A stretch of DNA of 64,000 nt, taken from positions 5,270,001 through 5,334,000 of the forward strand of contig NC_016631.1 of NCBI RefSeq assembly GCF_000178955.2. The letters run 5' to 3'. This DNA is from Granulicella mallensis MP5ACTX8. Its GTDB lineage: Bacteria > Acidobacteriota > Terriglobia > Terriglobales > Acidobacteriaceae. The translations under genes and the position numbers were made by a program. The notes below the pieces were generated by a model, which ran no database searches, was not told where the DNA came from, and saw only the letters and a program-made list of their open reading frames with translations. Position 1 is the stretch's first letter. The number at the start of each line of letters is the position of its first letter. Positions 53,369 to 60,789 of the stretch are shown here, in pieces.

Positions 53369-53534
53369 GATGACGCTTCTGTGGAGAGACATAAAACAAA
53401 AACTATGAATGCAGCGATCTTGGTTTCGCTCGAAACCACGATCTCCTATTCTCCGATTCGTCAGACACTACCTAGTACGATGACTGGCAAACTAACAGTT
53501 TGCTAATAGGCACAGCAGTAGAGACAATAAGCCA

Positions 53535-54815
53535 ATGCCTAACATTGAAGATTTGGCTGCCTTAAAACCTGATTCCACGGCAGTCATTCCGTTACAGGAC
53601 GTCGGCAATGAGGGATTGTCCCCTATAGTGAATCGGAGCCCTGTAACAGGCAATACCGTGCACACCAGGCCAGAGAATCGCGCTTACTTCCCAGCGCTTG
53701 ACGGCATACGCGCGCTTGCCTTTGTCATGGTTCTCGGCCAGCATTATGCCGCCACCCCCTGGGGCTGGACCGGTGTCGATATCTTTTTCGTGCTCTCCGG
53801 ATTTTTGATCACCGGCATCCTCTTCGACTCGCGTGACGATCCCCATCGCGTGCGGAACTTCTATATTCGACGCACACTCCGCATCTTTCCCCTCTACTAT
53901 GGCATCTTCCTTGTGCTGCTTCTTTCAACACCACTCATCCACTGGAGCTGGTCGCGAAGCTGGATCGCCTGGCCGCTCTATCTTGGAAACTATCTGCGCT
54001 TCCTGCATCCCTATATCCTCGGAACACCCTGGCAGCGCATCGCCGATGCCCAGATCTCCGGAACAAATGCGCACGGTATCACCGTATACATGGGGCACTT
54101 CTGGTCTTTGTGCGTGGAAGAACAGTTTTATCTCTTCTGGCCGTGGGTGATCTTTTTCGTCCGTAGCCGACGCACCCTGCTCTGGATCTGCGGCTGCAGT
54201 GTCCTGCTGATGCCGCTTGTGCGCATCTGGGCAAATACGGTACTACCTCAGAACATGCTCGATGTAGAGATCCTTTATCGGGCCACTCCGTTTCGCATCG
54301 ACGCCCTGCTGCTTGGCGGACTCGTCGCCCTCTGGTATCGCGGCACGCAGCGCGATGCCATGCTAAAGATCTCTCACTGGCTCTTCTGGCTATGCGCGGC
54401 AATCTCCGCAGTATATTTAGCACTCACCCTTCACCGTCACGGGGACTACATTTACCCGGCGTGGAAGTTCACCTGGGGCCTCAGCTTTATCGACCTCTTC
54501 GCCGCGTCCGCTCTTGTCGTCGCATTGCAACCAGGTTCTGTGCTCTATCGCCTGTTCAAGTTGCGTCCTTTGCGTTGGCTGGGCCGCATCAGTTATGGCG
54601 CTTATGTGTTTCACGATCTATTCCATGGAGCACTCCTGGAATTACTCAACCGCATCCATCTCTTCCAGTACCTATACGGCGCACAGGAGCATCCGAGATC
54701 CGCTACCGCGCTCATCGCCCTCGCTCTTACCTGCGTACTCGCATGGCTCAGCTTCCGGTTCTTTGAAACGCCCTTCCTGAATCTCAAGGAACGCTGGACG
54801 ATACGAACATCCTGA
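53535..54815 (+). CDS. Acyltransferase family 3 (OafA/YrhL-like)
   Basis: Polytopic O-acyltransferase, 426 residues, paralogous to the protein at 47243-48544. After a 50-residue hydrophilic N-terminus come YFPALDGIRALAFVMVLGQH (catalytic-type His), WTGVDIFFVLSGFLITGILF, NFYIRRTLRIFPLYYGIFLV and MGHFWSLCVEEQFYLFWPWV. The C-terminus again matches its paralogue (ALTCVLAWLSFRFFETPFLN). It begins shortly after the repeat and IS110 element, so the insertion spared it; its promoter may be within the repeat's right side. Confidence 0.92.
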   Translation: MPNIEDLAALKPDSTAVIPLQDVGNEGLSPIVNRSPVTGNTVHTRPENRAYFPALDGIRALAFVMVLGQHYAATPWGWTGVDIFFVLSGFLITGILFDSRDDPHRVRNFYIRRTLRIFPLYYGIFLVLLLSTPLIHWSWSRSWIAWPLYLGNYLRFLHPYILGTPWQRIADAQISGTNAHGITVYMGHFWSLCVEEQFYLFWPWVIFFVRSRRTLLWICGCSVLLMPLVRIWANTVLPQNMLDVEILYRATPFRIDALLLGGLVALWYRGTQRDAMLKISHWLFWLCAAISAVYLALTLHRHGDYIYPAWKFTWGLSFIDLFAASALVVALQPGSVLYRLFKLRPLRWLGRISYGAYVFHDLFHGALLELLNRIHLFQYLYGAQEHPRSATALIALALTCVLAWLSFRFFETPFLNLKERWTIRTS

Positions 54816-54994
54816 CTACCGTGCCATACCCAGGTCTTCTGTTCGGCATCTATCTATTTCATGCCGTCCTCTTCTCCGCAAAACGAACATTTTAAAGAAC
54901 CAATCGAGGACATCGTCCTCGTGCATGCCGAATGCCATATTCTCTACTTTCTGCGGAACAGCTCACTATCCCACAGGAGGTCGCAAACATTTAG

Positions 54995-56965
54995 ATGAGC
55001 CGAACCTATTCGCTATCTTTGCCTGCTCTGGGGCTTGTCCTGTTTTCCGCCTTCACCCTTCACGCTCAAACTCCCGCAACAGGAGAAGGCTGGCCCACCT
55101 ATGGCGGCGATCCGGGCGGTCAGCGCTACTCCAGTGCGGCCCAGATCACGCGGAAGAATGTCGCAAAGCTGCATCCCGTCTGGACGTATCACACCCACGC
55201 GCTCGAGACCTCCAATCTTTCGGGAAGCAAAAGCAACTTTGAAGCCACACCGATCCTCTTCAACGAGACCCTGTACCTCACCACGGCCTTCGATCGCATC
55301 ATCGCGCTCGACCCGGCAACAGGCGCGGAACGCTGGACCTACGATCCTCATATTCCTGACGATCTCGTCACAGGCAACTACACCTCGCGCGGCGTTGCTG
55401 CCTGGCAGAGTCCCGTAAGCAACGACTCTTCCTGCGCCGGTCGAATCTTCGTGGCCACACTCGACGCACGCCTGATCGCCGTCGATGCTGCCACCGGCAA
55501 ACCTTGCGCCGATTTCGGCGACAACGGCGTGGTCAATCTCAAGACCAACATCCCCACCCTGACGAATTACAGGTCCTTCGGGAATACCTCGCCACCCACC
55601 GTCATCGGCGATGTCGTGGTCGTGGGCTCAGCCGTTCCTGATAACCAGGCGGTTGAGGTCGAGCCCGGTGTCGTTCGCGGCTACGATGTGCGCACGGGCC
55701 GCCTGCTCTGGGGCTGGGACCCGCTTCCCTGGGCGACGCAGCAGCATCCACGCACAGGCGCCGGCAATGCCTGGGCCGTCATCGCTGCCGATCCGGCGCA
55801 CAATCTCGTCTTCGTCCCCACCGGCGCTCCCTCGCCCGACTTCTACGGAGGTCTGCGCCCCGGCGACAATAAAGACGCCAACTCCATCGTCGCGCTCGAC
55901 GCCCGCACCGGCAAAAAGGTCTGGGCCTTCCAGTTGGTGCATCACGATATCTGGGACTACGACGTCGCCGCCGAACCTCTGCTCTTCGACTTCCAGGGCC
56001 ACATCCCCGCCCTCGCCGTCTCGGCCAAGATCGGCAGCGTCTTCGTTCTCAACCGCCTCACCGGCGAGCCGCTCTACCCTGTCGAAGAACGCCCTGTTCC
56101 CGCCAGCGATATTCCCGACGAACGGATCTCCCCGACCCAGCCTTTCTCTTCGCTGCCCCCGATGAACCCGCTCACCATCGACCCTAAAAAGCTCAAAGGC
56201 CATAATGCGCAGAGCAAAGCAGTCTGTTCCGCCAAACTTCGTAGCCTGCGTTATGACGGCATCTTTACGCCACCTAGCATAGGCGGCACTTTGCAGTATC
56301 CCGGCAGCCTCGGCGGCATCAACTGGGCTTCCATGTCCTTCGATCCGGAGACGGGGATACTCTACGCCAACACCAATGGGTCGGCCTACGAGATTCGGCT
56401 CATCGACCGCCTGCACTATCCTCCCGATAGCCATGCCAATCCGGCACAGTCCGCTGAGGCCAATCCCAAGGGATCTACGAATTACAGCTATCAGCGCAGC
56501 CATAATATGGTGAACAGTCCCGACGCTGTTGGCGAAATCTCAGCCAATGCCGGGGCTCCCTATCTCATCTACCGCCGGGTGCTGCAGGACAACGACGGCC
56601 GCCCCTGCACACCGACTCCCTGGGGCGCCACCAGCGCGCTAAATCTCAATACTGGTAAGTTCCTCTGGCGCAAACCGCTCGGCACGCTCGATCCTGGCCG
56701 GCATACCGGCACCGTCAACTTCGGAGCCCCCATCGTTACCGCCGGAGGGCTGCTCTTCACCGCAGGCACATCCGAGCCGCTTCTCCGCGCAATCGATAAA
56801 GCCACGGGCAAAGAGGTCTGGACCGGCAAGCTGCCGGTTCCTGCGCAATCCACGCCGATGACCTACATGTTCCACGGACGCCAGTATGTCGTGATCTCAG
56901 CCGGAGGGCATGGGGGACTGGGAACTCCGCTGGGCGATTCGGTGGTCGCTTTCGCTCTGCAATAA
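54995..56965 (+). CDS. PQQ-dependent dehydrogenase (glucose/quinate type)
   Basis: Periplasmic quinoprotein, 656 residues, with a signal peptide (LPALGLVLFSAFTLHAQ). The eight-bladed propeller begins with WPTYGGDPGGQRYSSAAQIT. PQQ- and metal-site family markers follow, such as FEATPILFNETLYLTTAFDR, RGVAAWQ, GNTSPPTVIGDVVVVGSAVP, HHDIWDYDVAAEPLL and a terminal GHGGLGTPLGDSVVAF. It lacks the five-helix membrane anchor of E. coli glucose dehydrogenase and the cytochrome domain of alcohol dehydrogenases, so electrons probably go to quinone through another partner. Substrate is a sugar or polyol by family resemblance. It is convergent with the kinase gene, 19 bases apart. Confidence 0.9.
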   Translation: MSRTYSLSLPALGLVLFSAFTLHAQTPATGEGWPTYGGDPGGQRYSSAAQITRKNVAKLHPVWTYHTHALETSNLSGSKSNFEATPILFNETLYLTTAFDRIIALDPATGAERWTYDPHIPDDLVTGNYTSRGVAAWQSPVSNDSSCAGRIFVATLDARLIAVDAATGKPCADFGDNGVVNLKTNIPTLTNYRSFGNTSPPTVIGDVVVVGSAVPDNQAVEVEPGVVRGYDVRTGRLLWGWDPLPWATQQHPRTGAGNAWAVIAADPAHNLVFVPTGAPSPDFYGGLRPGDNKDANSIVALDARTGKKVWAFQLVHHDIWDYDVAAEPLLFDFQGHIPALAVSAKIGSVFVLNRLTGEPLYPVEERPVPASDIPDERISPTQPFSSLPPMNPLTIDPKKLKGHNAQSKAVCSAKLRSLRYDGIFTPPSIGGTLQYPGSLGGINWASMSFDPETGILYANTNGSAYEIRLIDRLHYPPDSHANPAQSAEANPKGSTNYSYQRSHNMVNSPDAVGEISANAGAPYLIYRRVLQDNDGRPCTPTPWGATSALNLNTGKFLWRKPLGTLDPGRHTGTVNFGAPIVTAGGLLFTAGTSEPLLRAIDKATGKEVWTGKLPVPAQSTPMTYMFHGRQYVVISAGGHGGLGTPLGDSVVAFALQ

Positions 56966-56984
56966 GTGAGCTAAGGAATCGCAA

Positions 56985-57962
56985 TCACTCGGCGCTCAGG
57001 CGAGCACGGCGAACGGTCTTGATCGGCGCCTTGGCTGTGGCAGGGATCGCCAGGCGCTCGCGGAACTCGGGCCGTGAAAATCCGAGTCCTGCCAATGCTC
57101 CCGAGACCTCAAAGGCACTTTGAAAGCGATCCTCTCGCTTGGTTGCCAGCAGTTTTTCGAGCAGGTGCTTGATGGCTTTGTCCTGTGTCACGGCAGGAGG
57201 GAGCTTCCAGTCTCCCTTAAGATGCTTTCGATCAATCTCATCCAGCGTTTCCGCATGGAACAGTGGTAGCCCCGTGAGCATCTCCGCCAGGATGGCTCCG
57301 AGCGAGTAGAGGTCGCTGCGAAAGTCCGGGGTTTCGCCGCGCAATTGTTCGGGGCTGGTGTACAGCGGAGTGCCACCGCGAAAAGAGCGCTCGCGGCCAC
57401 AGGCCTCCGAGTGCGAGATTCCGAAATCGAGCAGGCGGTAGAGTCCGAAGATATCGAGCCGGATATTGGCAGGAGTCAGGTCGCAGTGGACGATGCCCTC
57501 GGTCTCCGCAAAGCTGAGCAAACTACTGATTTGTGCGGCAAAATCGAGAGTCTCTGCACGCGACAGAGGACCGTTTCGCTGCAGCAGCTTATCGACGTCC
57601 TCGCCTTCGATATAAGGCATGGTCATGAAGAACAGACCGTCCAGTTCCCCGAAATCAAAGACCGGCACAGCGTTCGGATGGCCTCCGAGCCGCGCGGCAT
57701 GAGCGGCCTCCGCACGAAAGCTGCGGATGATGCCCGGCTTGCCGGCAAGGCGCGGATGCAGCACCTTCGCGACGAACAGGCCTTTATGCAAACGATGGCG
57801 CAGCTGGAAGATCGTTGCCATTCCGCCGATGGCGAGGGGGCGCAGCACCTCGAAGCGGCCGCCAAAGATGATCTGCAGCCGAGACGCAATATCGGTAAGG
57901 TCAGCGCCGTTATCCACGTTCAATGGCGCAGCCTTTGCCTGGCTTATCCCTAAGGCGATCAC
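56985..57962 (-). CDS. Cytoplasmic Ser/Thr protein kinase (last gene of Ubl operon)
   Basis: Hanks-type kinase, 325 residues, without membrane helix or sensor domain. IGGMATIFQLRHR is a Gly-rich loop, Lys66 is in LFVAKVL, Glu85 in the C-helix, the catalytic loop reads HCDLTPANIRLD (159-170), DFG is in LLDFGISH and the activation segment ends GGTPLYTSPEQLRG. The HRD Arg and the usual Lys after Asp are replaced by Cys and Thr, so activity may be altered though the catalytic Asp, Asn and DFG remain. The GTG start overlaps the stop of the E2-like gene (GTGA). An FHA protein and a TssB-like gene lie close by, suggesting that it phosphorylates one of them. Confidence 0.88.
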   Translation of the reverse strand: MIALGISQAKAAPLNVDNGADLTDIASRLQIIFGGRFEVLRPLAIGGMATIFQLRHRLHKGLFVAKVLHPRLAGKPGIIRSFRAEAAHAARLGGHPNAVPVFDFGELDGLFFMTMPYIEGEDVDKLLQRNGPLSRAETLDFAAQISSLLSFAETEGIVHCDLTPANIRLDIFGLYRLLDFGISHSEACGRERSFRGGTPLYTSPEQLRGETPDFRSDLYSLGAILAEMLTGLPLFHAETLDEIDRKHLKGDWKLPPAVTQDKAIKHLLEKLLATKREDRFQSAFEVSGALAGLGFSRPEFRERLAIPATAKAPIKTVRRARLSAE

Positions 57963-58489
57963 GACAGCCGGTGTCTCCTATTCTGCGTTTCTGGATTCAG
58001 CGCAAAGGTATCATGCGTGACTCCGAGAAGCGGCTTTACCTGGATCGGTGCGAATCCTTCGCTGTGCTGCTGCTCGATCCAGCCCAAGGCCTCCGGCTGC
58101 ATGATGTGCAGGGCTTCGCGGTTGTACAAACGTCCATCCATCATCGCAACGATCTTGTGCAGGGCATGCTCCACCGTGTTCTCGGCCCGATGCCGCTCCC
58201 AGAGACAAACAAAACCCGTTTCCGGATGAACATTAGGATGCTGAAAGGCAGTGTCCACGTAGAGCTCCAGCGGTACTGCGGGAAAGTATGACGGATAAAG
58301 CACCCGCAGGCGGTGCACGGTCGCCGGAGCCTCGTGTACGGCGCGAGCCAGACGGGCGGGAGTTTCGCGCAGCGTCACACGAAACAGTTTGTCCTCCGCC
58401 GAGATATCGGTAAGCCTGCCGGGGTTCAACTGCGCGAGCCCCTGCAGCAGATCCCACTCCGCCTGCAGTCTTCGCTCGGAACCGGTCAC
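57959..58489 (-). CDS. E2-like ubiquitin-conjugating protein (UBC fold)
   Basis: 176-residue protein with the UBC core: the E2 pattern YPSYFPAVPLELYV (65-78), FQHPNVHPETGFVCLWERHR with the HPN box (84-86) and the candidate thioester Cys95, then a helical C-terminal half. HPN placed nine residues before a Cys inside G-x-x-C-L is the E2 catalytic architecture. Its job would be to receive the neighbouring Ubl from the E1-like protein as a thioester and pass it to a target. It starts with GTG four bases after the Ubl stop codon and overlaps the kinase gene, so it is part of one transcript. E2 identity is based on motifs, not on a database search. Confidence 0.8.
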   Translation of the reverse strand: MTGSERRLQAEWDLLQGLAQLNPGRLTDISAEDKLFRVTLRETPARLARAVHEAPATVHRLRVLYPSYFPAVPLELYVDTAFQHPNVHPETGFVCLWERHRAENTVEHALHKIVAMMDGRLYNREALHIMQPEALGWIEQQHSEGFAPIQVKPLLGVTHDTFALNPETQNRRHRLS

Positions 58490-58492
58490 AGC

Positions 58493-58753
58493 TTACCCAT
58501 TGGTGGCTGCGGTCGAGACGCGCAGCACGTCGTTGGGACGCACTCCCTGCTGAGAAAGAGGCGCAGCAAAGTCGAGGCTCGATCCGTTCCAGATCACCTC
58601 GGGCTCACCATCGCCCTTCAGCACATTGCCGCGTTCGCGCAGGTCGAAGAGGATCTCCTCCAGCACCATGTTGAGGGTCTCTCCCTCGTCGATATCGACG
58701 TTGTACTTCGTCTCGCCGCTGATTGTTTCGAAGTAGATCTGATACTTGGGCAT
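58493..58753 (-). CDS. Ubiquitin-like protein
   Basis: 86 residues with a beta-grasp pattern: PKYQIYFETISGETKYNVDI (two strands), a helix in GETLNMVLEEILFDLRERG, then EPEVIWNGSSLDF and LSQQGVRPNDVLRVS, the usual ubiquitin-fold order in which a loop with Gly-Val and Asp-x-L-x-V precedes the last strand. The protein ends TNG with a single terminal Gly, not Gly-Gly, which would still permit adenylation by an E1. ATG at 58753 preferred; an in-frame TTG is 21 bases upstream. Similarity to YukD/EsaB of type VII secretion cannot be excluded, but its neighbours are an E1, an E2 and a RING-type protein. Confidence 0.72.
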   Translation of the reverse strand: MPKYQIYFETISGETKYNVDIDEGETLNMVLEEILFDLRERGNVLKGDGEPEVIWNGSSLDFAAPLSQQGVRPNDVLRVSTAATNG

Positions 58754-58793
58754 GGCCGACTTATTCACCTTCAAGGGATTAGGCGCAGCAGAC

Positions 58794-59513
58794 TTATACG
58801 CCGTGGGTTTTAGCAGCTTGTGTCACCGTCATGGTAAGCGATTCCGGTAAATCGGGGAGTGCTTTTCCGCAACGCTGGCACTCTCCGTTATTGAAGTCCC
58901 AGCACTCCCGGCACTGCGGACGCCGGCAGTGAGGGCAGATCCGCAGATCCACCTGCTCGGCGGAGCCGAGACACATCTGGCAGCGGCCATACGTAATACG
59001 AGGCCCCGCAGCCTTCGTCCACCACTTTTCACCCGTGGGCAGAACCGGGACGCGCTGTTCCAGGCACAAGGTGCAACGCCTGTGCTCGAAGCTCCAGCAG
59101 GTCTCCTCGCAGACCTTCAGGTGGCAGCGGGGGCACTGAAAGCTCAAGGCCTGCACGCCCATTCTGCGATTGCACAGCGCACAGCGTATCCGGGTGCGCA
59201 GCAGCACGAACATTGTCACGCCACTGCCTGCGCCGGCGAGCAGAAAGCTGAACCACTCGGCGAAGTCGCTGCGAAACGTGAACTCCGCCAGCAAAACACT
59301 GAGCAGTACAACGCCCGCGCACACCAGCGGAGGCAGCCAGGGACGGCCCGAAGGAAGATCGAAGTGCATCCACAGCAGCGTGATACCGGCGCTCAGAAGC
59401 AGTGCAGCTGGCAGCGCAACGGCGCCACCACCAAGGCAAGCGCCAAACTGGACCGAGCCAAGCAAAATCATCACACCGGCAAGCAGCGCAAAACGTTCAA
59501 GCGACCGGTTCAT
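58794..59513 (-). CDS. Membrane protein with two RING-like zinc modules (candidate E3)
   Basis: 239 residues: four membrane helices in the first 105, then two Cys-rich modules. Numbering from the in-frame TTG one codon upstream of the ATG used here, the first has Cys112, 115, 128, 131, 136, 140, 148, 151 (RCALCNRR...FQCPRCHLKVCEETC). The second has Cys179, 182, 194, 197, 202, 205, 213, 216 (GRCQMCLG...RICPHCRRPQCRECW). Each has eight Cys spaced C-x2-C...C-x2-C-x4-C-x2/3-C-x7-C-x2-C, the RING/treble-clef pattern. It would recruit the E2 at the inner membrane. The ATG at 59513 has AAGGAAGG six bases upstream and lies within the end of the E1-like gene (17-base overlap). Confidence 0.78.
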   Translation of the reverse strand: MNRSLERFALLAGVMILLGSVQFGACLGGGAVALPAALLLSAGITLLWMHFDLPSGRPWLPPLVCAGVVLLSVLLAEFTFRSDFAEWFSFLLAGAGSGVTMFVLLRTRIRCALCNRRMGVQALSFQCPRCHLKVCEETCWSFEHRRCTLCLEQRVPVLPTGEKWWTKAAGPRITYGRCQMCLGSAEQVDLRICPHCRRPQCRECWDFNNGECQRCGKALPDLPESLTMTVTQAAKTHGV

Positions 59514-60600
59514 CAACGTCCTTCCTTCTCATCATGGGAGCAAAAACACGGCGGAACAGGTATAGATGCTGTTTCGTTAATCCTAGCTGCCGCGGCGTAA
59601 AATCCGCCGCAAAATCTTCATCTCCCACACTATCGATGATCCTGGTGGGTTCATAGCTGCCGATGGTGCCGCACTGCGCGCAGACCGCTTTACGGCGAAG
59701 CCGGGCGACGCGCAGATTCGGCGTGCTCTGGTGGCCGCACACACGGCAGCGTGCCTCCAGGCAATGCGGCCAAAGTAACTGTACCCGCATATTGTTTCTA
59801 TGGAGCGAATCCCGAATAGGTTGATCGTAACCCAGTGGAAGCCACTCGCCCTCAGGCAGATCGTGCCAGGGACAGGCCACACTTCGGGGCAGCTTCAAAT
59901 CCTTCTGTATCCATGATTGTGCCGTAAGATCCCACTCGATACGCGAAGAGAAGGAAGTTTTTAAACAATGTTTATCTGCGGAGAAAGACTGAATTAACTC
60001 AAGCATGGCGGCGGCGGTCTCTCGCACGGCATCGGGCGCGCCAGTCATGGCAGGAGCTTCCGCAGGAAGGCCGCATCCCAAAGAGGTTGAGAGGGCATAG
60101 GATAGCAGCTCGGCGCGCCTGATTTCGGAGATTCCACAAAGATAACAGGCAGCATCGTGCGAGGGAGAAAACCAGGACACCCGTCCGGCAGGAATCCCCT
60201 CTCCCCTCACGCCGCCATCCAGCATCGGCAGGTTCAGCACACGGGCGGCAAGGGCAGTCTCGACTCGAGCCAAAGTACTGTCAGTACAGGAGATAACGAG
60301 ATCGCACAAAGCCAATCGGCCTAGACCGGTATCCGCAATCTCTGCCGCAAAACTCTCCCAGGTCAGGCTATACTTTTGCCGGGCCCAATCGACAAGTAAC
60401 TCTGTTTTGTAGTGGGTGAAGGCTTCATGCTCCTCTTCGGCAACGATGTCTCGATACAACGAACTAAGAGCCACATTGTGCGGCTCAAGCCGGTCTGGAT
60501 CGATGAGCAAAACGTTGGAGAAGGAGTTTTCAGCCAGCAGCCTGCTCAGCTCGGAGCCAAGTGTCCCTGCACCGACCACAGCAAGACGCAGGTCTTTCAA
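59497..60600 (-). CDS. E1-like ThiF-family adenylyltransferase
   Basis: 367-residue ThiF/MoeB/E1-superfamily protein that would adenylate the Ubl C-terminus and take it on a Cys. The Rossmann loop AVVGAGTLGSELSRLL, Asp34 and LLIDPDRLEPHNV, and CDLVISCTDSTLARV (nucleotide-binding) are visible. C152-x2-C155 (ACYLCG) is one zinc-knuckle half. Cys176 (STSLGCGLPAE) sits where many members carry the catalytic Cys. A C-terminal zinc ribbon follows (CRVCG, CAQCG). The start is TTG at 60600, supported by GGAG five bases upstream and no better ATG/GTG. It heads the operon E1-RING-Ubl-E2-kinase. Confidence 0.83.
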   Translation of the reverse strand: MKDLRLAVVGAGTLGSELSRLLAENSFSNVLLIDPDRLEPHNVALSSLYRDIVAEEEHEAFTHYKTELLVDWARQKYSLTWESFAAEIADTGLGRLALCDLVISCTDSTLARVETALAARVLNLPMLDGGVRGEGIPAGRVSWFSPSHDAACYLCGISEIRRAELLSYALSTSLGCGLPAEAPAMTGAPDAVRETAAAMLELIQSFSADKHCLKTSFSSRIEWDLTAQSWIQKDLKLPRSVACPWHDLPEGEWLPLGYDQPIRDSLHRNNMRVQLLWPHCLEARCRVCGHQSTPNLRVARLRRKAVCAQCGTIGSYEPTRIIDSVGDEDFAADFTPRQLGLTKQHLYLFRRVFAPMMRRKDVDEPVA

Positions 60601-60789
60601 GCGTTCTCCGATAGAAGTGCAGTAACGATGCTGCGGAAACTTTCCCCATTAATATTAATTGACATTTCTTGCATACAACTTCATGCCTTCTTGATTACTC
60701 CAATACACTTTACACACAACTCAGAACGGTACCGGCCAGGAGCCGTCTCGTATCTGCTGTTGAATTAATGCTATTTTCCGATTGGCAAG
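60601..60789. promoter_or_regulatory. Divergent promoter region between Ubl operon and FHA/secretion operon
   Basis: A 189-base AT-rich gap between two divergent operons. It contains TTGACATTTCTTGCATAC and AATTAATATTAATT-like tracts that could supply promoter elements. It is the only apparent control region for both gene sets, so they may be expressed together. I cannot call exact -35/-10 boxes. Confidence 0.55.

Larger units (their letters stand above)
51876..53473. repeat. Repeat with 24-bp terminal inverted repeats, interrupted by an IS110 element
   Basis: The ends AGGTAGTGTCTGATGAATCG (51876) and the reverse complement of the sequence ending at 53473, AGGTAGTGTCTGACGAATCG, match over 24 bases with two differences. 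The internal part 51926-52166 matches the repeat at 22192-22430 (GAGGCGCG, GGACCCCGAAG, GGCTCGAGCGCTCG and more). The missing GGATGACG...CTGTGG end resumes at 53369. Removing the IS110 gives an element of about 396 bases. Confidence 0.8.

Noticed and set aside
51876-53473. Treating the 24-bp inverted ends as the ends of the insertion sequence
   Set aside because: The intact copy at 22 kb shows that the flanking sequence belongs to an older repeat. The IS110 limits lie inside at 52167 and 53368, and IS110 elements normally lack terminal inverted repeats.
58493-58753. Reading the Ubl as a YukD/EsaB protein of type VII secretion
   Set aside because: No EssC-type ATPase, WXG100 or EssB gene is present. 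The immediate neighbours are E1, E2 and RING-like genes, which fit conjugation better.
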